From positions 149,587-213,586 of the forward strand of contig NZ_VDMA02000017.1 in assembly GCF_006334915.2 (NCBI RefSeq): DNA of 64,000 nt. Reading direction: 5' to 3'. This stretch comes from Microbispora catharanthi. Lineage in GTDB: Bacteria > Actinomycetota > Actinomycetes > Streptosporangiales > Streptosporangiaceae. Positions 1-7,540 of the stretch are shown here, one piece after another. Position 1 is the stretch's first letter. Each line of letters begins with the position of its first letter. The notes beneath the pieces were generated by a model that had not been told where the DNA came from, made no database searches, and saw only the letters and a program-made list of their open reading frames with translations. The position numbers were made by a program, and so were the translations under genes.

Positions 1-277
1 CGTCCTGGGGGGCGGCCTGCGGCGCGTCGCCGAGGCCCACGGCGACGGCGACGGGCGCGGGCAGCGCCCCGAGGGTCGGGATCTTGACGACCTCTTCGGC
101 CTTGCCGGTGAACCCCATGGTGGTGAGGATCTCGGCGAGTCGTCCGTCCAGGGCCTGGTCGAGGCCTTCGCCTCCGGGAGCCGGGCGTGGACCCTCCGGG
201 GTCGTGTGGACGCCGATTATGAGAGCACTGGTCTCGATGGAGACCGCGTCAGATGCGTTTATGCGCACTGTGGTCAC
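1..277 (-). CDS. pepA: Leucyl aminopeptidase (M17), N-terminal fragment cut by window edge
   Basis: Only the first 92 codons are inside the window. The reverse-strand reading starts at a GTG (277-275) and gives VTTVRINASDAVSIETSALI, then a Gly/Pro-rich loop and an EVVKIPTLGALPAPVAVAVG stretch. This alternating beta/loop pattern is the non-catalytic N-terminal macrodomain-like module of M17 leucyl aminopeptidases. The metal-binding catalytic domain lies beyond position 1. The family removes N-terminal residues from peptides in the cytosol and uses two metal ions. It is divergent from the GntR operon to its right. A pepA homologue beside cobS/cobU is also the order I recall in Mycobacterium and Streptomyces. 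The assignment rests on the N-terminal domain and synteny only. Confidence 0.72.
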   Translation of the reverse strand, partial: MTTVRINASDAVSIETSALIIGVHTTPEGPRPAPGGEGLDQALDGRLAEILTTMGFTGKAEEVVKIPTLGALPAPVAVAVGLGDAPQAAPQD

Positions 278-348
278 GTGAGCCGATGCTAGCTGGGCTT
301 ACTCGGCTACGCATAAACGAGGGTTCATCCTACCTATCGGTAATCTTG

Positions 349-373
349 ATGGTGCCAGTGAAACTAGCACCAT
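349..373. promoter_or_regulatory. Operator-like inverted repeat, site 1 of 2
   Basis: Perfect 7-bp arms ATGGTGC (349-355) and GCACCAT (367-373) flank an 11-bp centre. A near-identical site starts 42 bp downstream. This is the expected position and form of a binding site for the YtrA-type GntR regulator encoded at 414; that assignment is inferred. Confidence 0.6.
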
Positions 374-390
374 CGCGATCTTTCGGACGT

Positions 391-415
391 ATGGTGCTAA
401 TGTAAATAGCACTAT
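391..415. promoter_or_regulatory. Operator-like inverted repeat, site 2, over the gntR start
   Basis: Arms ATGGTGC (391-397) and GCACTAT (409-415), with the last bases overlapping the ATG at 414. The centre contains TAATGT and TAAATA, either of which could be a -10 box for a leaderless or very short-leader mRNA. Repressor bound here would block transcription of its own operon. Confidence 0.6.
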
Positions 416-773
416 GTTGCTCACGCTCGATCTCAACGATCCGCGGCCGCTGCACGAACAGGTGGCCGCCGCCATAAGGCGCGCGATCGGGGCCGGGGAC
501 ATCGCCCCCGGCGATCGGCTGCCGCCGGCCCGCGACCTGGCCCACGCGCTGGGCGTCAACGCGAACACGGTGCTGCGCTCGCTGCGCGACCTGCGGGACG
601 AGGGCCTGCTGGAGTTCCGCCGCGGGCGCGGCGTGTCGGTGCTGCGGCGGCCGGACGGCCGCGCGGCGCTCAGGACGCGTGCGCGCGACCTGCTCGAGGA
701 GGCCGCCCGGTATGGCCTCACCGCCGACGACGTCGTCGCTCTCATCAAGGACCTCAGCGAGGAAATGGCATGA
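414..773 (+). CDS. GntR-family regulator, YtrA type
   Basis: 119 residues. Residues 10-75 form the GntR winged helix (PLHEQVAAAIRRAIGAGDI, LPPARDLAHALGVNANTV, then GLLEFRRGRGVSV). Only a short helical tail of about 45 residues follows, which is the YtrA layout rather than the large FadR or HutC effector domains. YtrA-type repressors usually control small membrane-protein or ABC operons in response to envelope-active compounds. The gene overlaps the next one by ATGA (770-773), so it heads an operon with a DUF1648 membrane protein and a CPBP protease. Two matching inverted repeats precede it, the second over its start codon, which suggests autorepression. Confidence 0.88.
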   Translation: MLLTLDLNDPRPLHEQVAAAIRRAIGAGDIAPGDRLPPARDLAHALGVNANTVLRSLRDLRDEGLLEFRRGRGVSVLRRPDGRAALRTRARDLLEEAARYGLTADDVVALIKDLSEEMA

Positions 774-1783
774 CCGACCCGCAGGACACCTCCGTAACCG
801 GCTTCCGTATCCGATTCCTGCTGGCCGCCGCGGCCTGGGCCGTCCTGGTCGCCGCCGTGCTCGTGGCGGTGCCGCTGGCGTTCGCCGGCCGCCTGCCCGA
901 CCCGCTGGCCACTCATTGGGGGCCGTCCGGGCGGCCCGACGGCTCCATGGCGTTCGCGGCCTTCGTGCTCTTCACGGTCGCGCTGTGGGCCGTCGTCGCG
1001 GGGATCGGCGCGGGCGTCGCGGCGCGGGGCCGCACGCCGGTCCGCCGGGCGTCGCGCGCCTGGTTCTGCGCCGGGCTGGCCTGGGCGGGCGCGTTCACGG
1101 TCGTCACGCAGGCCTTCACGATCGCCGCCAACCTCGACCGCGGCCACTGGACCCGCGCGGCGGGCCTGAGCTGGCAGGTCGCGGTGGTCGTCGCCGCGCC
1201 GATCGCGCTCGGGGCACTGGGCTGGCTCGCCGGCCGTCGCGGCCCGGACGTTCCCTCGGGGCCACCGCAGAGGGGACCGCTCATCGACCTCGATCCCGGA
1301 AAGCGGCCGGTGTGGGTCTCCACCGCCACCGCGCCGTGGGCGACCCGGCTCGCGCTCGTGGCGCTCGCCACCGCTGTGGCGCTGGCGGGGGCGGCCCTGT
1401 CCGGCCTGTTCGGCGGAGGCTGGGGCGCCGTGGTGCCGCTCGCCCTGGTGGGCGTGGTCGGTCTGGCGGTGTCGTCGGTCTCGGTGCGGGTCGTCCCCGA
1501 AGCGCTGACCGTGTCGGTCGGCCCGCTGCGGTGGCCCTCTCGCAGGGTGCGACTGGACCACGTCGAGCAGGCGTGGGTGGAGGAGCGGTATCCGGCCCAG
1601 GTGGGCGGATGGGGCTACCGCGGCCTCCCGGGACGGGCCACGATCATGATCCGCGGCGGCGAGTGCCTGGTCGTGCGGTACACCTCCGGCGGGCGGCTCG
1701 CCATCACCGTGGACGACGCCGAGACCGGCGCCGCCCTGCTCAACGCCCTCATCGCCCGGCAGCAGCCCTCCGTCGAAAGGTGA
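770..1783 (+). CDS. DUF1648-domain membrane protein
   Basis: 337 residues. The first transmembrane helix (about residues 15-40) is followed by LPDPLATHWGPSGRPDGSM, the signature of DUF1648 (SdpI-like proteins of unknown mechanism). Further hydrophobic helices lie around residues 55-80, 90-115, 125-150 and 185-240. A soluble C-terminal region (about 245-330) has a PH-like character, with SVSVRVVPEALTVSVG followed by a basic strand pattern. It is translationally coupled to the GntR gene and followed within a few bases by a CPBP protease. By analogy with Bacillus SdpI it may act in envelope-stress or toxin immunity; that role is inferred. Family confidence is high and function is unknown. Confidence 0.82.
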   Translation: MTDPQDTSVTGFRIRFLLAAAAWAVLVAAVLVAVPLAFAGRLPDPLATHWGPSGRPDGSMAFAAFVLFTVALWAVVAGIGAGVAARGRTPVRRASRAWFCAGLAWAGAFTVVTQAFTIAANLDRGHWTRAAGLSWQVAVVVAAPIALGALGWLAGRRGPDVPSGPPQRGPLIDLDPGKRPVWVSTATAPWATRLALVALATAVALAGAALSGLFGGGWGAVVPLALVGVVGLAVSSVSVRVVPEALTVSVGPLRWPSRRVRLDHVEQAWVEERYPAQVGGWGYRGLPGRATIMIRGGECLVVRYTSGGRLAITVDDAETGAALLNALIARQQPSVER

Positions 1784-1788
1784 CGACC

Positions 1789-2712
1789 GTGATCCGGCGC
1801 AACGCCGATGTCTGGCTCTTCCTTCTCGTCGCGTTCGGAGCCTCGTGGCTGATCGCGCTGCCCCTCTGGACGCGGGCCGTACCGCTGGGGCCGCCGGCCT
1901 TCCAGCTCCTCGGCGTTCTGATCATGTTCACCCCCTCCCTGGGCGTACTGGCCGTGTGGCTCACCCGGCGGCGCGGCACGCCGCTGAAGGAATGGGCGCG
2001 GGCGACCGGGCTCACGCTCGGACCGGACCGGGGCAGGACGGCCGCTCTCCTGGTGACGGCCCTGCTCGGCGTGCCGCTTCTCGTGGCCGTCGCCCTCCTG
2101 GCCAGCGCCGCCGCCGGCGTCGTGAGCCTCGACGTCGCCGGCCTGAGCCTGTATCGCGCGCAACTGGGCGCGACCCTCGACAAGGTGCCGCTGGACCCGC
2201 GGATCCTGTACGCCGTGCAGGCCGTGCAGGCCGTGCTGATCGCCCCGTTCATCAACGCGATCCCCGCGCTGGGGGAGGAGTGGGGCTGGCGGGGCTGGCT
2301 GCTGCCGCGCCTGCTCGGCGACCCGGCCGTCTCGTCCGCGCCGGGCGCGCGCCGCGTGTGGCCCGCGCTGGTGCTGTCCGGCGTGATCTGGGGTCTCTGG
2401 CACGCACCCCTCACGCTGAAGGGCTACAACTACCCGCAGCTCGGCGCCTGGGCGGCGGCGCTGTTCATCGGCTTCTGCGTCATCTTCGGGGCGCTGCTCG
2501 GCTGGATGCGGCTGCGCTCGCGCAGCGTGTGGCCCGCGGTCATCGCGCACGCCTCGGTGAACGCCACGGCGGGCCTGGCGCTGCTCCTCGGCGACGCGGC
2601 GGCTCCGCCGAACCCGGCGCTCGCCGGGATCAGCGGGATCGTCGGCTGGGTGCCGCTCGCGGCCGTCGTCCTCGTCGTCTACCGGCTGCGTCCCGTCACC
2701 GCGCCGCGCTGA
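1789..2712 (+). CDS. CPBP-family intramembrane metalloprotease (Abi type)
   Basis: About 307 residues from GTG 1789, chosen because AAAGGTGA sits 5 bases upstream; GTG 1780 is the alternative. Multiple transmembrane helices carry the three CPBP motifs: GEEWGWRGWLLPRL (EExxxR), IWGLWHAPLTLKG (the His motif) and AHASVNATAG (HxxxN). These acidic and histidine residues form the active site of Rce1/CPBP glutamic intramembrane proteases. Bacterial members process membrane peptides or give immunity to peptide antibiotics. It is the last gene of the GntR-DUF1648-CPBP operon, ends 18 bp from the convergent cobS, and is probably induced with its neighbours. Confidence 0.87.
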   Translation: MIRRNADVWLFLLVAFGASWLIALPLWTRAVPLGPPAFQLLGVLIMFTPSLGVLAVWLTRRRGTPLKEWARATGLTLGPDRGRTAALLVTALLGVPLLVAVALLASAAAGVVSLDVAGLSLYRAQLGATLDKVPLDPRILYAVQAVQAVLIAPFINAIPALGEEWGWRGWLLPRLLGDPAVSSAPGARRVWPALVLSGVIWGLWHAPLTLKGYNYPQLGAWAAALFIGFCVIFGALLGWMRLRSRSVWPAVIAHASVNATAGLALLLGDAAAPPNPALAGISGIVGWVPLAAVVLVVYRLRPVTAPR

Positions 2713-2730
2713 CGTGCGCGCTCACGAACG

Positions 2731-3663
2731 TCACACCAGCAGGGCGGCGGCCAGCAGCGTGACCGTCGTGGCCGTCTCCACCAGGGCGCCGAGCACGTCG
2801 CCCGTGACGCCGCCCAGCCGCCGTACGGCCCGGCGGCGCAGCAGCGCGGCGGCCCCCAGCCCGGCGGCCATCGCCGGCAGCAGCCCGGCCGTCGTGATCA
2901 GATACGGATCGTCCGACAGGCTATGCAGCAACCCGGCGGGCCGCAGGCCCGTGTAGACGGTGTGCCCGTAGGTCACCCCGGAATAGGGGATCAGCTCGGG
3001 ATGGGCGTGGCCGAAGGGGTTCGACAGATCGAACGGCCAGCAGTAGCCCAGCAGCGACGGGCCGGCGGCCGCCATGAGGGCGAGCACCGCGATCACGGCG
3101 GCCGTCGCGAGGGTGGCCCCGACAGCGGCGCCCCGTCGCACGGTGCCGGCGACGAGCGCGCCGAGGCCGGTGGGCCGGGCGGCGGGCACGCCCTCGCGGC
3201 AGGCCCACGTGACGGCCAGCCTGCCGGTCGCCGCGGCCGCCACCAGCGCGACCCAGGCGGCCGTGCCGTCCCGCGACAGCACGGCCACCTGCACGAGCAG
3301 GGCGATCACGACGGTGACGACCCCGAACGGGCCGATGTCGGAGCGCTTCATCACGTCGAGCGCGCCGTCGGCCGGCTTGCCGCTGCCGAGCCCGTCGGCC
3401 AGGTCCGCGAGGCCGTCCAGATGCAGGGCCCGCGTCAGCCAGGCCAGGGCCGCCACCGCGAGGACGGCGCCGAGCGGCTGCGAGCCCGACGCCGCACCGG
3501 CGACCGCGAGCACCACGGCGGCGACCAGGCCGAGCAGCAGGCCGACGAACGGCGCCAGCGACATCGCGCGTCCCGCCACTCGGCGGTCGACCTCCACCGG
3601 CCGTACGGGGAAGACCGTGAGGGTCCCGACCGCGAGCCGCCAGGCCGCGCCGGGGCCGCTCAT
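2731..3663 (-). CDS. cobS: Adenosylcobinamide-GDP ribazoletransferase
   Basis: 310 residues from ATG 3663. CobS is a polytopic membrane enzyme joining adenosylcobinamide-GDP to alpha-ribazole(-5'-phosphate), the last assembly step of cobalamin. The N-terminus (AWRLAVGTLTVFPV) and ALHLDGLADLADGLGSGK with following DVMKRSDIGPFGV are hallmark CobS motifs; the Asp-rich LDGLADLADG binds Mg-substrate. About seven hydrophobic segments follow. An insertion near residues 215-255, with a GHAHPELIPYSGV segment, is longer than in enteric CobS. The upstream cobU gene lies on the same strand 110 bp away with an inverted repeat between them. Confidence 0.92.
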   Translation of the reverse strand: MSGPGAAWRLAVGTLTVFPVRPVEVDRRVAGRAMSLAPFVGLLLGLVAAVVLAVAGAASGSQPLGAVLAVAALAWLTRALHLDGLADLADGLGSGKPADGALDVMKRSDIGPFGVVTVVIALLVQVAVLSRDGTAAWVALVAAAATGRLAVTWACREGVPAARPTGLGALVAGTVRRGAAVGATLATAAVIAVLALMAAAGPSLLGYCWPFDLSNPFGHAHPELIPYSGVTYGHTVYTGLRPAGLLHSLSDDPYLITTAGLLPAMAAGLGAAALLRRRAVRRLGGVTGDVLGALVETATTVTLLAAALLV

Positions 3664-3696
3664 GCCCCCGCCTCGCCTGGCGGCTCGGAGTCGCAT

Positions 3697-3728
3697 GAGC
3701 GAACCACACTGTGCTTGCCGGTTCGCTC
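3697..3728. repeat. Inverted repeat between cobU and cobS
   Basis: Perfect 9-bp arms GAGCGAACC (3697-3705) and GGTTCGCTC (3720-3728) with a 14-base loop, lying upstream of the cobS start on the transcribed strand. It could be an RNA hairpin uncoupling cobU from cobS or a protein-binding site. It has no U-tract, so a strong terminator is unlikely. Confidence 0.45.
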
Positions 3729-3773
3729 GCTCATGGGGGAGGGTTCATCGGGCACGAGGGCAGATCGTAGTTG

Positions 3774-4820
3774 TCACAGGGGCAGCGGGACGACCCGGCC
3801 GGAGACCACCAGGGCGACGTCCTCGGACTCGCGGGCGAGGGCCTGGTTGAGGCGGCCGAGCGCGTCGCGGAACAGCCGTCCGGCGGGCGTGGCCGGGATC
3901 ACCCCGAGGCCCACCTCGTCGCTCACCGCCACCACCCGGGCGCGGGTGCCGCGCCAGGCGGCCGTCAGCGCGTCGCACCGCTCCGCCACCCGGTCGAGGG
4001 CGGCGCGGTGGCCGGCCGTGGGCGTGCCGTCCGGCCAGGCGGCGCACTCGTCGAACGCGGCGGCGAGCCAGGTGCCGATCCCGTCGATGAGCAACGTCCC
4101 CGGACCGCCGGACAGGACGGACACGAGGTCGGTCGTCTCCACGGTCCGCCAGTGCGCCGGGCGCCGTTCACGGTGGGCGCGCACACGGGCGAGCCAGGCC
4201 GGGTCGTCACCACCCGAGGGCCCGGTGGCGACGTAGGTCACCTCGGGTTCGGCGGCCAGGCGGAGTTCGGCCTCCTCGGACTTGCCCGACCGAGACCCGC
4301 CCAGCAGCAGCGTCCGGCGTGGCCGTGCCCACGGCTCCGCCTCCGCGCTCGCCGTGTCCATGACCGTCCCGTCGAGGACGGCCGTCGCGCCCCACAGGGC
4401 GAGGCGGCGGGCCAGTTCGCTCTCCGCGGGGACGCGGTGGTCGAGGTGCACCGCGACGATCCGCGTCGCGGGCGTGACCCGTCCGCGGCGGCGCAGGTCG
4501 CCCAGCCGCTCCGGCCGGTCGGGCAGGTCCATGAGCACCACGTCGAAGGGCGCGTCCGCGTCCCGCCCGGGGGAGCCGGTGGCGGGCCCCACGGCGTACA
4601 GCAGGCGACCGCCGCCGGGCCCGGTGACCTCGCACCCGTCGGCCGTCCTGCGGATCACGTACCCCGCGGGCGGGCGGGCGTCCGTGAGCCGTACGCGGCC
4701 GTCGAGCACGATGGAGGCCGGACGCCGGTGGCCGGGGGCGAGCCGGCCGCAGGACGCGCAGGGACAGCCGGGAACGGGCCAGCCCTCCGGGCCGCCGGTT
4801 CCCTCCAGGCGGATCTTCAT
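3774..4820 (-). CDS. cobU: CobU-type kinase/guanylyltransferase fused to a degenerate MBL-like domain
   Basis: 348 residues from ATG 4820. The C-terminal half (about residues 175-348) is CobU: P-loop LLLGGSRSGKSEEAELRL, EVTYVATGPSG, RERRPAHWRTVE with the guanylylated His, LLIDGIGTWL, and VAVSDEVGLGVIPATPAGRLFRD. CobU phosphorylates and guanylylates adenosylcobinamide before CobS acts. The N-terminal 170 residues begin MKIRLEGTGGPEGWPVPGC, resembling PhnP-type metallo-beta-lactamase folds, but no HxHxDH metal site is present and only HLDHR remains. That half is therefore probably a structural or substrate-binding relic. Similar long CobU fusions occur in other actinomycetes as far as I recall. 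Confidence 0.86.
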   Translation of the reverse strand: MKIRLEGTGGPEGWPVPGCPCASCGRLAPGHRRPASIVLDGRVRLTDARPPAGYVIRRTADGCEVTGPGGGRLLYAVGPATGSPGRDADAPFDVVLMDLPDRPERLGDLRRRGRVTPATRIVAVHLDHRVPAESELARRLALWGATAVLDGTVMDTASAEAEPWARPRRTLLLGGSRSGKSEEAELRLAAEPEVTYVATGPSGGDDPAWLARVRAHRERRPAHWRTVETTDLVSVLSGGPGTLLIDGIGTWLAAAFDECAAWPDGTPTAGHRAALDRVAERCDALTAAWRGTRARVVAVSDEVGLGVIPATPAGRLFRDALGRLNQALARESEDVALVVSGRVVPLPL

Positions 4821-4987
4821 GCCGCTGCCTTTCCGCGTCCGTGTCGCCGGGCGGCCCCGCGTCGTCGGCGGGGGGAGTGGACGCCGGGAAGAGAGGATAG
4901 GGTCCGGCTGCACGGTCTTTGTGCCGCACCGGCCCCGGCGTGAAGTCCCGGTGCGGGGGCGGCGAGGAACCGAAGGAGCGGGTGCGG

Positions 4988-5194
4988 ATGATTTGGCGGT
5001 GGCGTTACGAGGACGCGAACGGGGGCGAGGTCACGGACCGGCCGCTGCCCCGGGAGATCTTCTCCAGCCAGTCGGACGCGGAGTCGTGGCTGGGGGAGAG
5101 CTGGCGCGAGCTGCTGGAGGCCGGCGTCGAGCAGGTGACGCTCATGGAGGACGAGCGGATCGAATATTCGGGGATGTCCCTGCGCGCCGAGTGA
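4988..5194 (+). CDS. Small conserved actinobacterial protein, unknown function
   Basis: 68 residues from ATG 4988, with GGAG nine bases upstream. The sequence begins MIWRWRYEDANGGEV and has FSSQSDAESWLGESWREL followed by GVEQVTLMEDE, a compact alpha/beta pattern rich in Trp and acidic residues. I recall closely similar short proteins as common unannotated genes in Streptosporangiales and Streptomyces; no function is known to me. It is divergent from cobU and convergent with the aldo/keto reductase gene. Confidence 0.7.
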   Translation: MIWRWRYEDANGGEVTDRPLPREIFSSQSDAESWLGESWRELLEAGVEQVTLMEDERIEYSGMSLRAE

Positions 5195-5272
5195 GCCGGG
5201 CGGGGGCCGGGACCGTGACGGGCGCGGTCGCGACCCCCGCGACGACACCGGTCCGCAGGACCGGAGACGGCG

Positions 5273-6271
5273 TCAGGGACGAGCGGACGGGCTGACGGTC
5301 TTGGCCGGGTCACGCTCGACGACCGGGCCGAGCACGTCGTCGATCTTCTTGAGCACCTCGGCGTCGAGCTTCACGCCCGAGGCCTTGACGTTGTCGCGCA
5401 CCTGCTCGGGCTTGGTGGCCCCGATGATGGCCGACGACACGTTCGGGTTCTGCAGCACCCACGCCACGGCGAGCTGGGCCATCGAGAGCCCGAGGTCGGC
5501 CGCGATCGGCTTGAGGTCCTGCACCCGGCGCAGCAGGTCGTCGTCCATCAATCGGCCGATGAAGCCCGAGCCGGACGGGTCGGTGGCGCGGGACCCGGCC
5601 GGCGGCGGCTGGCCGGGCAGGTACTTGCCGGTGAGCACGCCCTGCGCGATCGGCGACCAGACGATCTGGCCCAGGCCCTCCTTCTCGCACAGCGGCACGA
5701 CCTCGGCCTCGATGACCCGCCAGAGCATCGAGTACTGCGGCTGGTTGGACACCAGCCGGTCGAACCCCATGTCGTCGGCGATCTTCAAGGCCCGGGCGAT
5801 CTGGTCGGCCGACCACTCGCTGACGCCGACGTACAGCACCTTGCCCTGCCGTACGAGGTCGTCGAAGGCCCGCAGGGTCTCCTCCAGCGGCGTCTCGACG
5901 TCGTAGCGGTGCGCCTGGTAGAGGTCGACGTAGTCGGTCTGCAGCCGGCGGAGCGACCCGTTGATCGACTCGGTGATGTGCTTGCGGGACAGTCCCCGGT
6001 CGTTCTTGCCCTCCCCGGTGGGCCAGTAGACCTTGGTGAAGATCTCCAGCGACTCGCGGCGCACGCCCTTGAGCGCCCGGCCGAGGACCTCCTCGGCCCT
6101 GGTCCCGGCGTAGACGTCGGCGGTGTCGAAGGTCGTGACACCCTCGTCGAGAGCCGCGCGGACGCACTCGACGGCGGCGTCCTCCTCCACCTGCGACCCA
6201 TGGGTGATCCAGTTGCCGTAGCTGATCTCGCTGACCATGAGGCCACTGCGGCCAAGATGACGGTATTCCAT
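5273..6271 (-). CDS. Aldo/keto reductase, voltage-gated K-channel beta-subunit-like
   Basis: 332 residues, starting MEYRHLGRSGLMVSEISYG. The TIM-barrel AKR tetrad is visible: Asp and Tyr in FDTADVYAG (about residues 49-54), Lys in EIFTKVYWP, and His in DLYQAHRYD. NADPH-binding motifs near the C-terminus (SSAIIGATKPEQVRDN) match the AKR6/YghZ-like branch. The enzyme should reduce aldehydes or ketones with NADPH in the cytosol; the physiological substrate cannot be told from sequence. It is monocistronic and divergent from the SUKH membrane protein gene. Confidence 0.92.
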   Translation of the reverse strand: MEYRHLGRSGLMVSEISYGNWITHGSQVEEDAAVECVRAALDEGVTTFDTADVYAGTRAEEVLGRALKGVRRESLEIFTKVYWPTGEGKNDRGLSRKHITESINGSLRRLQTDYVDLYQAHRYDVETPLEETLRAFDDLVRQGKVLYVGVSEWSADQIARALKIADDMGFDRLVSNQPQYSMLWRVIEAEVVPLCEKEGLGQIVWSPIAQGVLTGKYLPGQPPPAGSRATDPSGSGFIGRLMDDDLLRRVQDLKPIAADLGLSMAQLAVAWVLQNPNVSSAIIGATKPEQVRDNVKASGVKLDAEVLKKIDDVLGPVVERDPAKTVSPSARP

Positions 6272-6322
6272 GGGTCCGACCTTAGGTCATGACATCGCGT
6301 CACTCCTCCGCGTGGTTCGCGG

Positions 6323-6328
6323 TAGGGT
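6323..6328 (+). promoter_or_regulatory. Putative -10 box of a leaderless promoter
   Basis: TAGGGT lies exactly 7 bases before GTG 6336, the spacing expected when transcription starts at the start codon. The same TANNNT-N6/7-RTG pattern recurs through the window and decided this start. Confidence 0.45.
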
Positions 6329-6335
6329 GCCCGGC

Positions 6336-7484
6336 GTGCGCCGGTTGATCACTTCTCGCCCCGTACGACTGGCTCTGGCCGTCGCGCTGGTCGCCGGTGT
6401 CGCCGCCGGGCTGGTCGTCGTCGCCCGCCGGCGCCGTGCCGCAGTGCCGGCACCGGCCGCTCCGCGCCCTGCCCCGCCGCGGGACGCGGGAGACCCGGCC
6501 GGGCGCGGCCCCGAGCCGGTGCTCGGATGGCCCACGAGCGAGGACCTCGAGAGGTACGACCGGCCGGAGGCCGGCGCGCCGATCGCCCGTCTCCTCGACG
6601 GGCTCCCCCGGATCGAGCGGCCGCGCGGGAGGAAGGCGCGCCGCTGGACGGCCGCGCTCGTCGCGCTCGGCCTGCTGGCCCTCGGCGCGCAGATGCTGGA
6701 CAACGCCGTGTTCCGCCCGGAGGCGGGGACGCCGTCCGGCCGGGCGGCGTACGCGGGAAACGACGTCGAGCCCTGTCTCGCGGCCGGTTGTCAGGTGGCG
6801 GGGAGCTCAGCGCCTTCCGACCAGTCCTGTCCAGCGCCCGGTTGCGCCGCCGTGCCGGACTCCGCGCCGTCCGCCGGGCCCGCGGGCGCGGAGGCCACGC
6901 CACAGGGGCCGGCGCCGTCCCCCTCTCCCACGTGCGCGGTCCGGAAGGAGGCCGCGGCTCCTGTCGTACGGCCGGTCTCCCGGCGCGTGACGGCCGCGGT
7001 GAACCGGCAGTGGCGGCGGATAGAGAGATGGCTGAAGGCGCACGCGCCAAGGACGTACGCCTCGCTGAACGGCCCGGCCGGCCGCCGGCTGGTGGCGACG
7101 GCCGAGGCGCGGCTGGGGACGCGCATCCCCGACTCGCTGAGGGCCTCGCTGCTGCGCCACAACGGCGCCCGCGGCCTGGCGGCGTTCCGGTTCTCGTCGA
7201 ATTACGCGATCATGGGCGCGCGCGGGCTGGTCTCCTCCTGGCCCGACGCCTGCGAGATGGGCGGAGGCATCCCCTTCGCCTACGACTCCGACTTCGGCGG
7301 CTACCTCGTGACGAGCTCCGCCACCGGCGGCGTGGGCTCGGCGGACTCGGAGCTGCCGTACTTCGAGGACGAGTGGTCGTCGTACTACGCGCTGCTCAAG
7401 GCCACAGCGGACGCCCTCGCCGAGGGCGGCCCGGTGGGTGGGTCGGTCCCCGTGGTACGCGAGGGCGTCCTGGAGTGGAGGTGA
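6336..7484 (+). CDS. Two-TM protein with C-terminal SUKH (SMI1/KNR4-like) domain
   Basis: 382 residues from GTG 6336. A first hydrophobic helix (about residues 9-29, RLALAVALVAGVAAGLVVVA) precedes an Arg/Pro-rich cytosolic stretch. A second helix (about 102-122, WTAALVALGLLALGAQML) leads to a Pro/Ala/Cys-containing linker with AAGCQVAG, QSCPAPGCAA and TCAVRKEA. Residues about 230-375 match the SUKH fold: RRIERWLKAHAPRTYASL, LGTRIPDSLRASLLRHNGARG, then GGYLVTSSATGGVG and FEDEWSSYYALLKATADAL. SUKH domains are best known as toxin immunity and protein-interaction modules; a membrane-tethered version is less usual. No toxin gene is adjacent, so its role is open. Confidence 0.75.
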   Translation: MRRLITSRPVRLALAVALVAGVAAGLVVVARRRRAAVPAPAAPRPAPPRDAGDPAGRGPEPVLGWPTSEDLERYDRPEAGAPIARLLDGLPRIERPRGRKARRWTAALVALGLLALGAQMLDNAVFRPEAGTPSGRAAYAGNDVEPCLAAGCQVAGSSAPSDQSCPAPGCAAVPDSAPSAGPAGAEATPQGPAPSPSPTCAVRKEAAAPVVRPVSRRVTAAVNRQWRRIERWLKAHAPRTYASLNGPAGRRLVATAEARLGTRIPDSLRASLLRHNGARGLAAFRFSSNYAIMGARGLVSSWPDACEMGGGIPFAYDSDFGGYLVTSSATGGVGSADSELPYFEDEWSSYYALLKATADALAEGGPVGGSVPVVREGVLEWR

Positions 7485-7491
7485 GGCCGCC

Positions 7492-7533
7492 GAGGTCAGG
7501 CGGCCGAGGCTAGGCGGCCGGGGTCAGGCGGCC
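7492..7533. repeat. Three tandem 14-bp repeats
   Basis: Three units of the form GAGGTCAGGCGGCC, each with one or two changes, fill the convergent gap between the SUKH gene stop and the DUF3043 gene stop. Confidence 0.75.
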
Positions 7534-7540
7534 GTGCGGG

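Noticed and set aside
299..1561. Long Arg/Pro/Gly-rich reading frame on the minus strand opposite the GntR/DUF1648 genes
   Set aside because: Composition is that of high-GC antisense frames; the opposite strand holds recognisable families. Similar shadows recur across most genes here.
4880..4980. GGCGTGAAGTCCCGGTGCGGG near cobU, resembling part of a cobalamin riboswitch
   Set aside because: It lies on the strand opposite to cobU, the B12-box order is not complete, and it is better explained as a chance GC hairpin before the small gene at 4988.
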